Numbered from the stretch's first letter, positions 50,421 through 59,272 are shown. The stretch is 64,000 bases of DNA from Knoellia koreensis (GCF_013041615.1 NZ_JABEPQ010000002.1:1040477-1104476), one strand, 5' to 3'. The notes: generated from the sequence alone by a model not told the origin. Translations and numbers: made by a program.

Positions 50421-51838
50421 GGCGTGGTCGCTTCGCGGTCGGTGGGGGGTCGACTTCCACCAGCAGCATCGGATTGGGGGCCGTAGGGGCTGGGCAGGTC
50501 TTCTTCTCCGGCGCGCCAGCGTCGTGCCATGGACCGCAGCACGAGTGCCGCGCCAATGGTGAGCCCGGTGTAGAGGACCGCCGTGGCGACCAGGAGGATC
50601 CAGATCTGGGGGTTGTCGCCGGCGGCGTCACGAGTGCGTAGGTAGCCGTAGACGACCCAGGGTTGGCGCCCGACCTCGGTCGCGACCCATCCCAGCTCCA
50701 TGGCCAGGACCCCAAGCGGGCCGGCCAGGACCGCGAAGCGCAGCGCCCACCGGTTGCTGAGCAGGTCGCGTCCTCGCCAGCGGGCGAACCAGTAGAGGGC
50801 CACGGCGAGGAAGAGCAGGGTGCCGATGCCGACCATGGACTGGAAGGCGACGTGGGTGATGTTGATGGGAGGCTCATCGGTTGGCGCAATGGTGTCCAAG
50901 CCTTGGACAGGCGCGGTGAAGGAATTGCGGGCGATGATCGATCCCAGACTCGGAATGTCGAGGGAGTAGCGCACCTGACCGTTGATGAGCAGGCCGCCCA
51001 GGCGGAGCGGGGAGGGGCTCTCGGTGTCGGTCGCGAGTTCGAAAGCGGCTAGCTTGGCCGGTTGCGCCTCGGCGATACGTAGGCCCAGAACGTGCCCGAC
51101 CAGGGGCTGGACCAAGGCGCCCGCGCTGGCGAAGACGAGGGGGATGGTGAAGCCCAGTCGGTGGTGGCGGTCGTAACGGCCGCGCAGCATGCCTGCGGCA
51201 TACACCCCGGCAACAAGAAATCCGACGATCATGTAGGCGGCGACCCACATGTGCGCGAACTGAAGGATGGCTCCGGGGTTGAAGAGCACGGCCCACGGGT
51301 TCACGTCGACGACCTGCCCGTCCACGAGGCGGAAACCGACGGGCATGTTCATCCAGGCGTTGACCGAGATGACGCAGTAGCTGCCCACCACGCCGGCTGC
51401 GGCCATCGGGACCAACATCAGCAGGTGCCGTCTGGGTGGGATCCTTCCCCAGCCATAGAGGTACAGGCCGAGGAAGATGGCCTCGACGAAGAACGAAAGC
51501 CCCTCGAACGCGAAGGGCAGGCCAAGTACGCCGCCGTAGCGGCCCATGAGCCCGGGCCAGAGCAGTCCCATCTCAAAGCTGAGCACCGTCCCGGACACCG
51601 CGCCGATGGCGAAGAGCACGGCCGAGACCTTCGCCCAGCGTTGGGCGAGACCCAGCGCGACGTCGTCCCTGCGGTAGACCCCCCGCCAATGCGCGACCAG
51701 AATCATCGCCGGCCACGCGACCCCGAACGATGCCAGGATGATGTGCCAACCCAGCGACAGCGCCATCTGGTTGCGCGCCGGTAGCAAGCCGGCTGGGTCG
51801 TCGAGAACTAGTGCTTGAACGGCGTGCAGCACGGACAT
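50417..51838 (-). CDS. cydA: Cytochrome bd-type ubiquinol/menaquinol oxidase subunit I
   Basis: 473 residues from an ATG at 51838; a GTG at 51862 would add eight residues. Heme ligands: His in MALSLGWHIILASFG, His in ILQFAHMWVAAYMI, and the Met-bearing later helix; GRQPWVVYGYLRT is the CydA hallmark. The quinol loop is short (S-type). The first helix wording (LPARNQMALSLGWH) resembles the cyanide-insensitive branch. It should allow respiration in sulfide. No CydC/D transporter is in the window. Confidence 0.93.
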   Translation of the reverse strand: MSVLHAVQALVLDDPAGLLPARNQMALSLGWHIILASFGVAWPAMILVAHWRGVYRRDDVALGLAQRWAKVSAVLFAIGAVSGTVLSFEMGLLWPGLMGRYGGVLGLPFAFEGLSFFVEAIFLGLYLYGWGRIPPRRHLLMLVPMAAAGVVGSYCVISVNAWMNMPVGFRLVDGQVVDVNPWAVLFNPGAILQFAHMWVAAYMIVGFLVAGVYAAGMLRGRYDRHHRLGFTIPLVFASAGALVQPLVGHVLGLRIAEAQPAKLAAFELATDTESPSPLRLGGLLINGQVRYSLDIPSLGSIIARNSFTAPVQGLDTIAPTDEPPINITHVAFQSMVGIGTLLFLAVALYWFARWRGRDLLSNRWALRFAVLAGPLGVLAMELGWVATEVGRQPWVVYGYLRTRDAAGDNPQIWILLVATAVLYTGLTIGAALVLRSMARRWRAGEEDLPSPYGPQSDAAGGSRPPTDREATTP

Positions 51839-51899
51839 CCTTAATAGTTCGGTGTACGCCACAAGACTCTAGGCGAAGGTCGATGGGTCGGCTGCGGGA

Positions 51900-52452
51900 T
51901 CAGCCGCGGTTACGACTTGACCGAGCCGTATCCGGATAAGCGAACCGGGCGTCCTCGTCTTTCACGGCGAGCCCGAGGATGACCTCCTGACCTGGCGTCC
52001 AGTCTGCTGGGGTGGCCACGGACCGGTGGCAGAGACCTGCAGGGCGTCAATGGCCCGCAGGATCTCGGCGAAGTTGCGGCCGGTGGTCGTCGGGTACAGC
52101 AGGATGAGCTAGGCCCTCTTGGCCGGGTCGACGACATGGACCGCCGCACCGCCTGGGCGTCGTTCACTCCGGGGTGGATCATCCAGTACAGCTGGAGACC
52201 TTGCCGTCGACGTCGGCGATCAGCGGGAAGTTCATCTCGGTTCCTTGCGTCTTGCCGGTGGCTGACTCCCACGCGTGGTGGGACTCCACCCAGTCCACGG
52301 ACAACCCCAACAACTTGACGTTACGGGCGTCGAATTCCGGCCACAGCGCGGCGGCCACACCCAACTCGGTCGAACAGACAGGGGTGAAGTCGCCCGGGTG
52401 CGAGAACAACACCCCCCAGCTGTCGCCGAAGTAGTCGTGAAACTGAACCAAC
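51900..52452 (-). pseudogene. 1-Cys peroxiredoxin (Prx6-like), degenerate
   Basis: Read leftward, the family sequence is unmistakable: FHDYFGDSWGVLFSHPGDFT then PVCSTELG with peroxidatic Cys, and LLGLSVDWVESHHAWESATG. Lesions: loss of the N-terminus at about 52452, a frameshift near 52200 (KVS to WMIHPGVNDAQAVR), an in-frame TAG in HVVDPAKRA-stop-LILLYPTT near 52110, and a further shift before VILGLAVKDEDARFAYPDT. It would have removed peroxides or persulfides. It abuts the TauE remnant at 52455, on the opposite strand, so a deletion joined the two. Confidence 0.85.
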
Positions 52453-52454
52453 CC

Positions 52455-53095
52455 CGAACACCGGTCATCCCCAATAAGGCGATAAGCCTGATCGTCGTCG
52501 CCGCCACGCTCGCCGCACGGATGCTGTCCATCCCCTTCGGAGCCCCATTGGCATATCGTCGCGACCTTGCTTACCGGCAGCCTCCTCGTAGCGTGGGCGG
52601 GCGCGACTTGGGTCACCCGGATGCCCTCCAGTACCCTTAATCAGGTCCTGCCCATGCTGCTGGTGCTCATCGGGGCGACGCTGGCCTGGACCACGCCGCC
52701 AACGTCAAACCCCCACCCTCATCCCGCCACTCGCACCGCCCTCGACGTGGGAGCCGGAGTCGGCATAGGGATCGTCGCCGCCCTCATGGGCGTCGCCCCC
52801 GGCGAACTGCTCATCCTTACGATCGTGCGGCTCTTCGCCGTCGACATTAAGACCGCCGGCAGCCTCCCTGGCCGTATCCCCCGACTAGGCCCGTCGCGTT
52901 CAACCGCTACAGGCGTGACAACAGTTTCCCCGTGCTCGCCGCCAACCAAGCCTTTCTCCTCACCATGACCGCCGGGTCCATCGCCGGGACCCCGCTCGGC
53001 GATCTGCTCCTCGGCGCCGCCCCCGACACCATCCTCATCCCGTCCCGGTCGCCCTGCTCCTAGCCTCCGCCGTCAAGGTGTGGAACCACGACTAG
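52455..53095 (+). pseudogene. TauE/SafE exporter, degenerate copy
   Basis: Pieces in different frames align by eye with the intact gene at 55964: NKAISLIVVAATLAARMLSI, a later LLTGSLLVAWAGATWVTRMP, GIGIVAALMGVAPGELLIL, RLFAVDIKTAGSL, and a C-terminal LLLASAVKVWNHD ending at TAG 53093-53095. The first 50 residues are missing, and at least two frame breaks separate the rest. It is the same subfamily as the intact gene (shared NKA.SLVV, GxATWxTR and SAVKVW), so it is likely a duplicate that decayed. Confidence 0.85.
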
Positions 53096-53223
53096 CTCTC
53101 ATCCGGAACCAGATCAGGGCGTCACTCGGCCAGCGCAGGGCGACCGAATCAACGTTTGCGATGCACGGTCACGGGTACGTCACCCCCGGGTCGCACCGGC
53201 TCTGGACTGACGAGGGAGGCATC

Positions 53224-53787
53224 ATGGCGATCGACTCGGGCAAAGCGGCTGCGCTGGCGCGGCAAAGCCCTCGAGGCATTCGGCTACCCGGCACCGTCCT
53301 GGGCATCGGGCTCGGCGGGTTCGTCGACGGCATCCTGCTGCACCAGATCCTGCAGTGGCACCACATGCTAACCAGTACCAACACCGACAACATCGGCGTG
53401 CAGTACTACCCAGCCAACACGGTGCACGGCCTGCAGATCAACACCATCTGGGACGGGCTGTTCCACACCTTCACCTGGCTCGCCGTACTTGTCGGCCTCG
53501 GCCTGCTCTACTCCCGCGTCACCCACTCCCGTGGCCGGGCCTGGACCTCCCGGGTGCTGTGGGGTTGGATCCTGGTCGGCTGGGGAGTGTTCAACCTCGT
53601 CGAGGGCATTATCGACCACCACCTCCTGGGCATCCACCACGTCCGCAGCGGCGAGTACCAGACCTGGTGGGACATCGGCTTCCTGGTCTTCGGCGCGTTC
53701 CTCGTCGCCAGCGGGTGGCTCCTCCAGCGCACCGGCACGCCGCTCGATATCACTGGAGACGCCGAGCGGCCGGCGACGACGCGATGA
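53224..53787 (+). CDS. DUF2243 membrane protein
   Basis: 187 residues from the ATG at 53224 with GAGGGAGG about 4 nt before it. DUF2243 signature GTVLGIGLGGFVDGILLHQI with following LQWHHMLT, and the INTIWDGLFHTFTWLAV segment rich in His; four helices. Conserved His residues suggest metal binding. It often lies beside CtaG-type assembly genes, and here it overlaps one by ATGA. It is an intact island inside a pseudogene field. Confidence 0.87.
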   Translation: MAIDSGKAAALARQSPRGIRLPGTVLGIGLGGFVDGILLHQILQWHHMLTSTNTDNIGVQYYPANTVHGLQINTIWDGLFHTFTWLAVLVGLGLLYSRVTHSRGRAWTSRVLWGWILVGWGVFNLVEGIIDHHLLGIHHVRSGEYQTWWDIGFLVFGAFLVASGWLLQRTGTPLDITGDAERPATTR

Positions 53788-54821
53788 TCCCTGCGCACGA
53801 GCCACACGCCCACACCGAAAGTGGTCTCGAGACGCTGCTACCGCTCGTGGGCCTCGCCCTGGTCGCGACCATCTACCTGGTGCTGGCCGGGCGCCGCACC
53901 CGCGAACCGCGGGGATGGAGCGGCTGGCGGTCCGCCAGCTTCCTCAGCGGCCTCGCCCTGCTGGCGTTCGCCCTGACCCCGCAACTGTCGCTGTTCCCTC
54001 CCGGGGACTTCCGCGGGCACATGAACCAGCATCTGCTCATTGGCATGTACGCCCCGCTCGGGCTCGTCCTCGGCGCCCCCGTCACCCTCCTGCTGCGGTC
54101 GATCCCTCCTCAGCGCGGCCGAGTCATCGGGCGGGTCCTACGCTCCCGCCCCGCCCACTTGATCGCAAACCCCCTCACCGCGCTCATCCTGAATCTCGGT
54201 GGGCTCGCCGCCCTCTACTTCACGCCGCTGTACGGCGCCACGACCACCAACCCCGTCCTGCACCACGCGGTCCACGCGCACTTCCTGGCCGCCGGCTACC
54301 TGTTCGCTTGGGTCATCGGCGGCCCTGACCCCGCCCCCAGACGTCCGTCCGTACCGGCCCGCCTCGTCGTTCTCGGCGTCGCGATCGCCGGCCATGCGAT
54401 CTTGTCCCAGCTGCTCTACGCCGGGGCGCTCGTCCAGATCGACGTCCCCGCGGGAGAGCTGCGCGGAGCCGGTGACCTCATGTACTACGGGGGCGACATC
54501 GCCGAACTCCTGCTCGCCCTAGCCCTGGTCACCACGTGGCGGACCCGCCGACAGACCCGGCAGCAGATGCCCAGCCTCAGGACGACCGCTTCCCACGATG
54601 ATCACCGACCCGTCGAAGTGGACCGGCCGGTGCGGGCGAGCAGCGAGGACGCCGAGTTCGCGACGACGATGAGCAGCGAGGCCCCATCCTCGTGCTGCAT
54701 CGGCAGGCCGAGGATGATGACGAGGGCAGTCGCGATGACGAACCCACCACCGACCCCGAAGAAGCCGGTGAGGATACCCACGGCCAGGCCGGCCACCACG
54801 GTGACGGCCCACGACGGCTGA
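53784..54821 (+). CDS. CtaG-like cytochrome oxidase assembly membrane protein, 3' end replaced
   Basis: 345 residues as read. Residues 1-262 form the Caa3_CtaG-type protein: seven helices, with the His-bearing FRGHMNQHLLIGMYAPLGL, PVLHHAVHAHFLAAGYLFAW and DLMYYGGDIAELLLAL. The homologous part should stop soon after TTWRTRRQTRQQM (about 54565). The frame instead runs on into DNA whose other strand is a decayed TauE gene, adding about 80 unrelated residues. The natural stop seems lost at the junction near 54590. CtaG aids copper insertion into subunit I, and a lone ctaD is found 13 kb upstream. Confidence 0.8.
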   Translation: MIPAHEPHAHTESGLETLLPLVGLALVATIYLVLAGRRTREPRGWSGWRSASFLSGLALLAFALTPQLSLFPPGDFRGHMNQHLLIGMYAPLGLVLGAPVTLLLRSIPPQRGRVIGRVLRSRPAHLIANPLTALILNLGGLAALYFTPLYGATTTNPVLHHAVHAHFLAAGYLFAWVIGGPDPAPRRPSVPARLVVLGVAIAGHAILSQLLYAGALVQIDVPAGELRGAGDLMYYGGDIAELLLALALVTTWRTRRQTRQQMPSLRTTASHDDHRPVEVDRPVRASSEDAEFATTMSSEAPSSCCIGRPRMMTRAVAMTNPPPTPKKPVRIPTARPATTVTAHDG

Positions 54822-55275
54822 CGGTCCTCGTGGGCGGTGGCCGGTGGGGTGGGAAGCGTCCTCAGGCTCGTGCTCCGCGTCTTCGTGGTAGAGCCGGCTG
54901 GGCTCGGGCCCGTGCCTGCGACGGCGAAACGTTCCCGGTCCTCGCGCGTCCCATCCTCGGTGCTGAGGCGACCGGGTCGGTCGGCCATGGCGACAGCCGC
55001 TATGACCATCAGGACGAATAACTCGATCAGCAGGTATTGCTTGTCGACGCGGTGGTTGAGCAGGGTCACAAAGGAAGGCCGCCGGGATGCCCGTCACGCC
55101 AACTCCGACGCCGACCTCCTACCGGACCTGACGTGAGGACACGGGCTGGGTACCCCGACGAGGGCGGTGAGCCCGACGATGACCAGCCTTCTGGTGGTCG
55201 CATCCTGCGCGGGCTGGCCGACGACGTAGACCTACTCCGGCACGGTGGGGATCGCACCGCGGCCACCGCCGTCGG
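54598..55275 (-). pseudogene. TauE/SafE exporter, degenerate copy on the minus strand
   Basis: Read leftward: IPTVPE-stop-VYVVGQPAQDATTRRL, then LVIVGLTALVG, HVRSGRRSASELA-stop, TLLNHRVDKQYLLIELFVLM, and WAVTVVAGLAVGILTGFFGV with GGGFVIATALVIILGLPMQH. It carries two stops and a frameshift near 55070-55135, and the last 20-30 residues are gone at 54598, where it meets the CtaG gene. Its N-terminus is fused to the rhodanese remnant. The order SQR, rhodanese, TauE matches the active locus at 43-46 kb. Confidence 0.82.
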
Positions 55276-55605
55276 TGACCACGGCGTACCCGGCTGCGGC
55301 CCAAGCCTTCATGCCCCGCGACGTTCTCCACGGTGCGGCCGGCTGGGGCCAGGGCTTCGGCGGCCTTGGAGGACCGGTTCCCGGACCGGCGGAGGACAAG
55401 GATCCCGCGATCAGCAAGGTACGTCGTGGGGTCGAGCTCGCCGAGCGGGACGTGCTCGGCGCCGTGTATGTGGCCCGCCGCCCACTACGCGGGCTCGCGC
55501 ACGTCGAGGAGGAGCGCTCCGGCAGCGAGGCGCTCGCGTGCGGTGTCGATGTCGGTGTCGCGCACGCCCGAGGCGTCCGCGCCGGTGCTGATGCGAGCCC
55601 GCGGA
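55276..55605 (-). pseudogene. Rhodanese, degenerate copy
   Basis: Leftward reading gives VRDTDIDTARERLAAGALLL, DVREPA-stop-WAAGHIHGAE, HVPLGELDPTTYLADRGILV, LRRSGNRSSKAAEALAPAG, RTVENVAGHEGLG (frameshift; MKAWAAAGYAVVT in the other frame). The Trp/Glu after REPA is a TAG stop, and the active-site Cys position reads Arg (LRRSGNRS), so the copy is inactive twice over. Confidence 0.85.
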
Positions 55606-55840
55606 GGATGAGGTTCCAGTAAAGGAAGGGCAGGCCGTAGCGCTTGAGTTACCACATGTCACGCCGCGGCTTCGTCGTGTCGATGACCGGCAAGCTCGGG
55701 GCGGGTTGCATGGACTAGTCGAACTCGGCCAGCAGCATCTTGTCCCGCGCCGTAATCAGGGGCAGGACGCGTAGCCGCCGTAGGACGCCTCGAGCGGCCG
55801 GGCCGCCTGCTGGGACACGAGGTTGGAAGCCAAGGGCAAG
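55606..55840 (-). pseudogene. SQR C-terminal fragment, degenerate
   Basis: Leftward: LEASYGGYASCP, frameshift, ITARDKMLLAEFD-stop, MQPAPSLPVIDTTKPRRDMW, stop, LKRYGLPFLYWNLILRG. It matches the last 75 residues of the intact SQR at 43354 position by position (YASCPLT, MLLAEFDY, PMIDTTKERRDMWYLKKYGL). Two Tyr codons became stops and one base is gained or lost. The rest of the gene is absent upstream, where only about 120 bp separate it from the next gene. Confidence 0.88.
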
Positions 55841-55963
55841 AACGTGACCATCATCGGCCTCGACGGCGCCAGCCAGGAATGGCACAATCGACTGGCAGGA
55901 CACCTTGCAGGAGCGCACTGACATCGCGGGCGACTCGGCAATGCCCGCGGCTACTGTTCAACG

Positions 55964-56791
55964 GTGAACCGCATGTCGCAGGCTGAGGCCACCCACCCGC
56001 GTTCCATCCCAAGGCTGACCGCGTCCTGGGCGTTTGCCGGTGGGGCAGTTGTGGGGCTTGTGGGTGGGCTGGTGGGCCTGGGCGGGGCGGAGTTCCGACT
56101 CCCGTTGCTGTTGTCCGTGTTCGGGTTCGCAGCCCTGGCCGCGGTCATCGTCAACAAGGCGATGTCGCTGGTCGTGGTGATAGCCGCCATCCCCACACGG
56201 CTAGCCGCAGTGCCACTGACCGAAGTGGCTTCGCACTGGACCGTGGTGCTCAACCTGCTCGCTGGAAGCTTGCTGGGGGCGTGGGTAGGAGCGTCGTGGG
56301 CCACCCGGCTGGCCGCAGCCACCCTGTACAAGGTCCTGGCAGCGTTGCTGGTGTTCTTGGCTGTCGTGTTCGCGGCCGAACGCATGGGCACCCTCGCCGC
56401 CCTTCAACTGGCGGAGCCGGTGCAGATTGTCGCCGGGGTTGCTGCAGGGTTCGGCATCGGGGTGGTCGCGGCGCTGATGGGCGTAGCCGGCGGCGAGCTG
56501 CTCATCCCTACGCTGGTGCTGCTGTTCGCCGTGGACACCAAGCTGGCGGGGTCGCTGTCGCTGCTCGTTTCGCTACCGACGATGCTCGTCGCCTTCTTCC
56601 GGTACAGCCGGGACCAAGCGTTTGCCGTGCTCGGGCAGAACCGCCGGTTCGTGGTCGCGATGGGGGCCGGGTCGGTGGCCGGGTCGGTGACCGGTGGCCT
56701 GCTGCTCGGCGTCGCGCCCGAGGCGGTGTTGGTTCCGCTGCTGGTCGTGCTGCTGTTGGCGTCCGCCGTGAAGGTCTGGCGTCACACCTGA
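55964..56791 (+). CDS. TauE/SafE-type anion exporter
   Basis: 275 residues from a GTG at 55964 (ATG at 55973 also possible). Eight helices: SWAFAGGAVVGLVGGLVGLG, EFRLPLLLSVFGFAALAAVI, NKAMSLVVVIAAIPTRLAAV, AGFGIGVVAALMGVAGGELL, LFAVDTKLAGSLSLLVSLPT and the closing LLLASAVKVWRHT. It is the only intact gene of the decayed right-hand copy and is probably functional. Differs in subfamily from the TauE at 45009. Confidence 0.9.
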   Translation: MNRMSQAEATHPRSIPRLTASWAFAGGAVVGLVGGLVGLGGAEFRLPLLLSVFGFAALAAVIVNKAMSLVVVIAAIPTRLAAVPLTEVASHWTVVLNLLAGSLLGAWVGASWATRLAAATLYKVLAALLVFLAVVFAAERMGTLAALQLAEPVQIVAGVAAGFGIGVVAALMGVAGGELLIPTLVLLFAVDTKLAGSLSLLVSLPTMLVAFFRYSRDQAFAVLGQNRRFVVAMGAGSVAGSVTGGLLLGVAPEAVLVPLLVVLLLASAVKVWRHT

Positions 56792-57033
56792 GTGGCGGGC
56801 CACGCGCTGAAGCCGACCAGCGGGCCGATGAACGCGGGATCCGGTGAACCCAATGACGAGCCCTGCCCGGCCGGGTCCGATACTCCCAGCCCGTGCGTTC
56901 CTTCTCGGGAGACCGGCGGTGCAGTTGTGGTGCAGTTGCCCAAGCTTTCAACCTGAGCGTCCGGGGCGTATATTGGGCGCGTCTGAGCACAACTAGCGAC
57001 CGCACGAGCCCGTCTGAGACTGGGTCCCGAGAC

Positions 57034-57076
57034 CTTTTAATCCGTAGGTTGTCGGTTCGAATCCGACGGGGCCCAC
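57034..57076 (+). other. 3' half of a tRNA-Lys(UUU) gene: attachment-site scar
   Basis: CTTTTAA (57034-57040) is a Lys anticodon loop with anticodon TTT; TCCGT is the 3' anticodon arm; AGGTT the variable loop; GTCGG-TTCGAAT-CCGAC a perfect T-arm (57051-57067); GGGGCCC + A the 3' acceptor strand, then CAA in place of CCA. The 5' half is missing: the bases before the anticodon loop (CGAGA/C) cannot pair with TCCGT, and no D-arm is found. Tyrosine recombinases use tRNA 3' halves as att sites and leave such a copy at the distal end of the inserted element. The orientation puts the element to the left. Confidence 0.85.
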
Positions 57077-57585
57077 AAGCCTGCAGGTCAGAGCGCTTTC
57101 TCTCGTAGAGAGTCATTCCAGGAGCGCCGCGCAATTGCACCACCCGATAATCTGCGGCGCCCTCGTTCGTCTCATGATGTCTCAGCCCGTTCGGCGCTGC
57201 AGTCATCCAGCCCCGACTTTTGGGGGCTACGGTCCGCGGACGTCCGTAAGGTCGCCCGCAGATGTCGAGGGCCCGTGGACGCTTAACGAACTCCCGGGCG
57301 TTGTTCCTTGCCACTTCAACGCCTTTCGCACCTGCCGTAATCGCGGGATCTCTAGGTCAGATGCAACGCCGCCCCCACGATGTACATCCCGCCCTCATTG
57401 TCGAGACCCTCGCCGTCAGCGACACCGTCGCCGGTTGTGTCCTGCCACTCGGGCCGATCGGGATGGGCATGCAGCCTCGCCCGACGGGGCGACAGGGAGC
57501 GAGACGCCCTAAGTAGGCACACGCCTGTCGCCGGGAATGAGTGCACACCTACAAGCGGCCATGACTGGGCTTGGGTCGCCTCAAC
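57077..57585. other. Gene-free stretch right of the att scar
   Basis: 509 bp in which I see no supported gene. A small CTCTC-GTA-GAGAG hairpin occurs at about 57101-57113. Short frames here have no ribosome site or family resemblance. The leftward XRE-ImmA gene ends at 57586. Confidence 0.45.
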
Positions 57586-58743
57586 TCAGAACACGACGCG
57601 TGGGCGAGGGTCCAACGACGGTTCCAATAAGCGAAGGACCTCCGCCAGCGGGAGGCCGGCGCGCTGCGCGAGCTCCTCAACCGTCACGCCCTGGCTCGCC
57701 GTTGCTCGAACCGCCGCTGGCAACAGCAGGGGCGACTCGGGGGGCCCAAGATCCGCAGGCTCGTTCTTGCGCCATCCACGGGCGGACATCACCTTCAGCG
57801 CCTGCACATAGGTTTGCTCCGACATCACTCCCAGGCTCTTGGCTCGGTGCAGGAGCGCACCTAGGGAGACATGCCATGTCTGCTTCAGCTCCAACAGCAC
57901 TCGCCAGTCCGGCCGCGTGGGAAGCAAGGGCTCGATTTCTGTTCGCGGCAGAAGGAATGCTGCAGCGAACCGATGAGCTTGGTTCTCGGCCAGTCTGGTC
58001 CCTGCCTGGTCGGGGCGATGAAGGAGCAGATGGCCTAGCTCGTGGGCTGCGTCGAATCTGGATCTGTCACGCAAGCCCTTGTCCGAGCCGAGAATGACGA
58101 CGGGTCGGTCGCGGTACGGGACGCTGAACGCATCGATCTTGTCCGCACCGACGCGCAGTCTCGCCGTGACGACACCAGCTCGTTCGATGTGCTGGACGAC
58201 GTTACCGACGGGCCCCGGCAGCACTCCCAGGTGGCCTCGAGCCCGAGCGGCCAAGGTCTCGAACATCTCGAAGCCCGCGTGCTCGTCCACCCCTGACGGC
58301 CCAGCCAAGTCAGGCAGATCTAGGTCTGGGAGGGTGACGTGGTTCTCTATCTCGGCGACGAATTCGTGCACGAGGCCAGCTAGGGCGCGCGACCGGCGCC
58401 GGTCCGCGGCCGATGTGGAACGCAGGCTGCGAAAGTACGGGTCCGGAACGGGGGCGGTCGCGTGTGAGCGCCGCTGGAAGAACTGGACCGGAACACCGAG
58501 CGCCGCCGACACCTTCTGCAAGGTTGCTGCACTGGGATTGGTGTGACCCCTCTCGAACTGCGAAATCGACGCCGCGGTCAGCCCGGTCACGGTCCGCGCG
58601 AGTTCGACTTGGCTCATTTCCCGCAACTCACGCGCCGTCGTGAGTCGGGACGGGTCAAAGACAAGGGCAGCCTGACGAGCCTCAGCCGTGCTCACATCTA
58701 TCGACGCCTTCCGCGCTCCGCGCCGCCCGCCGACGCGTTTCAT
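57586..58743 (-). CDS. XRE regulator with ImmA/IrrE-type metalloprotease domain
   Basis: 385 residues from an ATG at 58743; longer starts up to 58788 exist. Residues about 32-88: XRE HTH (TARELREMSQVELARTVTGL, ASISQFERGHTNPS). Residues about 190-275: ImmA/IrrE zinc protease with HELGH at 234-238 and downstream ENQAHRFAAAFLLP giving the third ligand Glu. The C-terminal region adds helices (LKVMSARGWRKNEP). Such fusions act as anti-repressor or self-cleaving regulators of mobile and defence genes. Divergent from the Ubl operon, with only 254 bp between start codons, so it probably controls it. Confidence 0.9.
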   Translation of the reverse strand: MKRVGGRRGARKASIDVSTAEARQAALVFDPSRLTTARELREMSQVELARTVTGLTAASISQFERGHTNPSAATLQKVSAALGVPVQFFQRRSHATAPVPDPYFRSLRSTSAADRRRSRALAGLVHEFVAEIENHVTLPDLDLPDLAGPSGVDEHAGFEMFETLAARARGHLGVLPGPVGNVVQHIERAGVVTARLRVGADKIDAFSVPYRDRPVVILGSDKGLRDRSRFDAAHELGHLLLHRPDQAGTRLAENQAHRFAAAFLLPRTEIEPLLPTRPDWRVLLELKQTWHVSLGALLHRAKSLGVMSEQTYVQALKVMSARGWRKNEPADLGPPESPLLLPAAVRATASQGVTVEELAQRAGLPLAEVLRLLEPSLDPRPRVVF

Positions 58744-58819
58744 GGGTTTAGAGTGGCCCGCCGCGCCGCTATCGCGTGGCCGCGACACGCCACCAGCGGG
58801 ATGCGACGGTCAGTTTCCC

Positions 58820-58849
58820 TAGACAGGAGGGAACTTTCTGTCCGATAAT
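58820..58849 (+). promoter_or_regulatory. Likely promoter of the Ubl operon
   Basis: TAGACA (58820-58825) and GATAAT (58844-58849) separated by 18 bp form a sigma-70-type promoter about 150 nt before the Ubl start. TTCCCT at 58815-58820 and AGGGAA at 58828-58833 make an inverted repeat across the -35 region, a possible site for the divergent XRE regulator. Confidence 0.55.
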
Positions 58850-58997
58850 GAGGTGCTCGCTTGGGTCTGACTGATTGATTCAGTGTGACTCTTGGAGGCC
58901 GTCGGGGCAAGACGTGAACGTTCCGGCAGCACGGAAAGTCGTTGCGTTGACGGGGTGCGCAGCCCCACGAGGCCGGGAAGCCGGCGAGGAGGTCGCC

Positions 58998-59270
58998 ATG
59001 AGCGGTCAGTCGAACAAGAACTTCCTGGACCTCACCGTCAGGTCCACCTCCGGCACACTCACCGACAGGTGGAACCGGAACAACCCGGCCCGCAAGGTTT
59101 TCGACGACGCGCTGAAATACTTCCGGCTCAGCACGGGCTCCGGGACGACCTATGTGCTTCGACGAGAGCGCGACAACCAGCCGCTTCCGCTCGGCGAGAA
59201 GCTGGGCGACCTCGGACTGCAGGACGGTGACGTGCTGCTGCTGCAGACGAACCAGGCTCAGGACGGCTAG
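58998..59270 (+). CDS. Ubiquitin-like (beta-grasp) protein
   Basis: 90 residues from the ATG at 58998 with GAGGAGG 5 nt before it. Beta-grasp pattern: strand FLDLTVRSTSGTLTDRW, helix ARKVFDDALKYF, strand TTYVLRRERDNQPLPLG, and ending LGLQDGDVLLLQ. The tail is short and ends in Gly90 (QAQDG), so a free C-terminal Gly is available for adenylation without trimming, although the Gly-Gly of ubiquitin is replaced by Asp-Gly. It is the presumed modifier for the E1 encoded three genes downstream. Two nucleotides separate it from the next gene. Confidence 0.78.
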   Translation: MSGQSNKNFLDLTVRSTSGTLTDRWNRNNPARKVFDDALKYFRLSTGSGTTYVLRRERDNQPLPLGEKLGDLGLQDGDVLLLQTNQAQDG

Positions 59271-59272
59271 AC

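Noticed and set aside
57034..57076. Functional tRNA gene
   Set aside because: The 5' anticodon strand, D-arm and 5' acceptor strand are absent and CCA is CAA; only a 3' half remains.
56508..57314. Leftward frame across the att scar
   Set aside because: It includes the translated tRNA remnant (a usual false gene pattern such as GPRRIRTDNLR) and antisense TauE; no real family.
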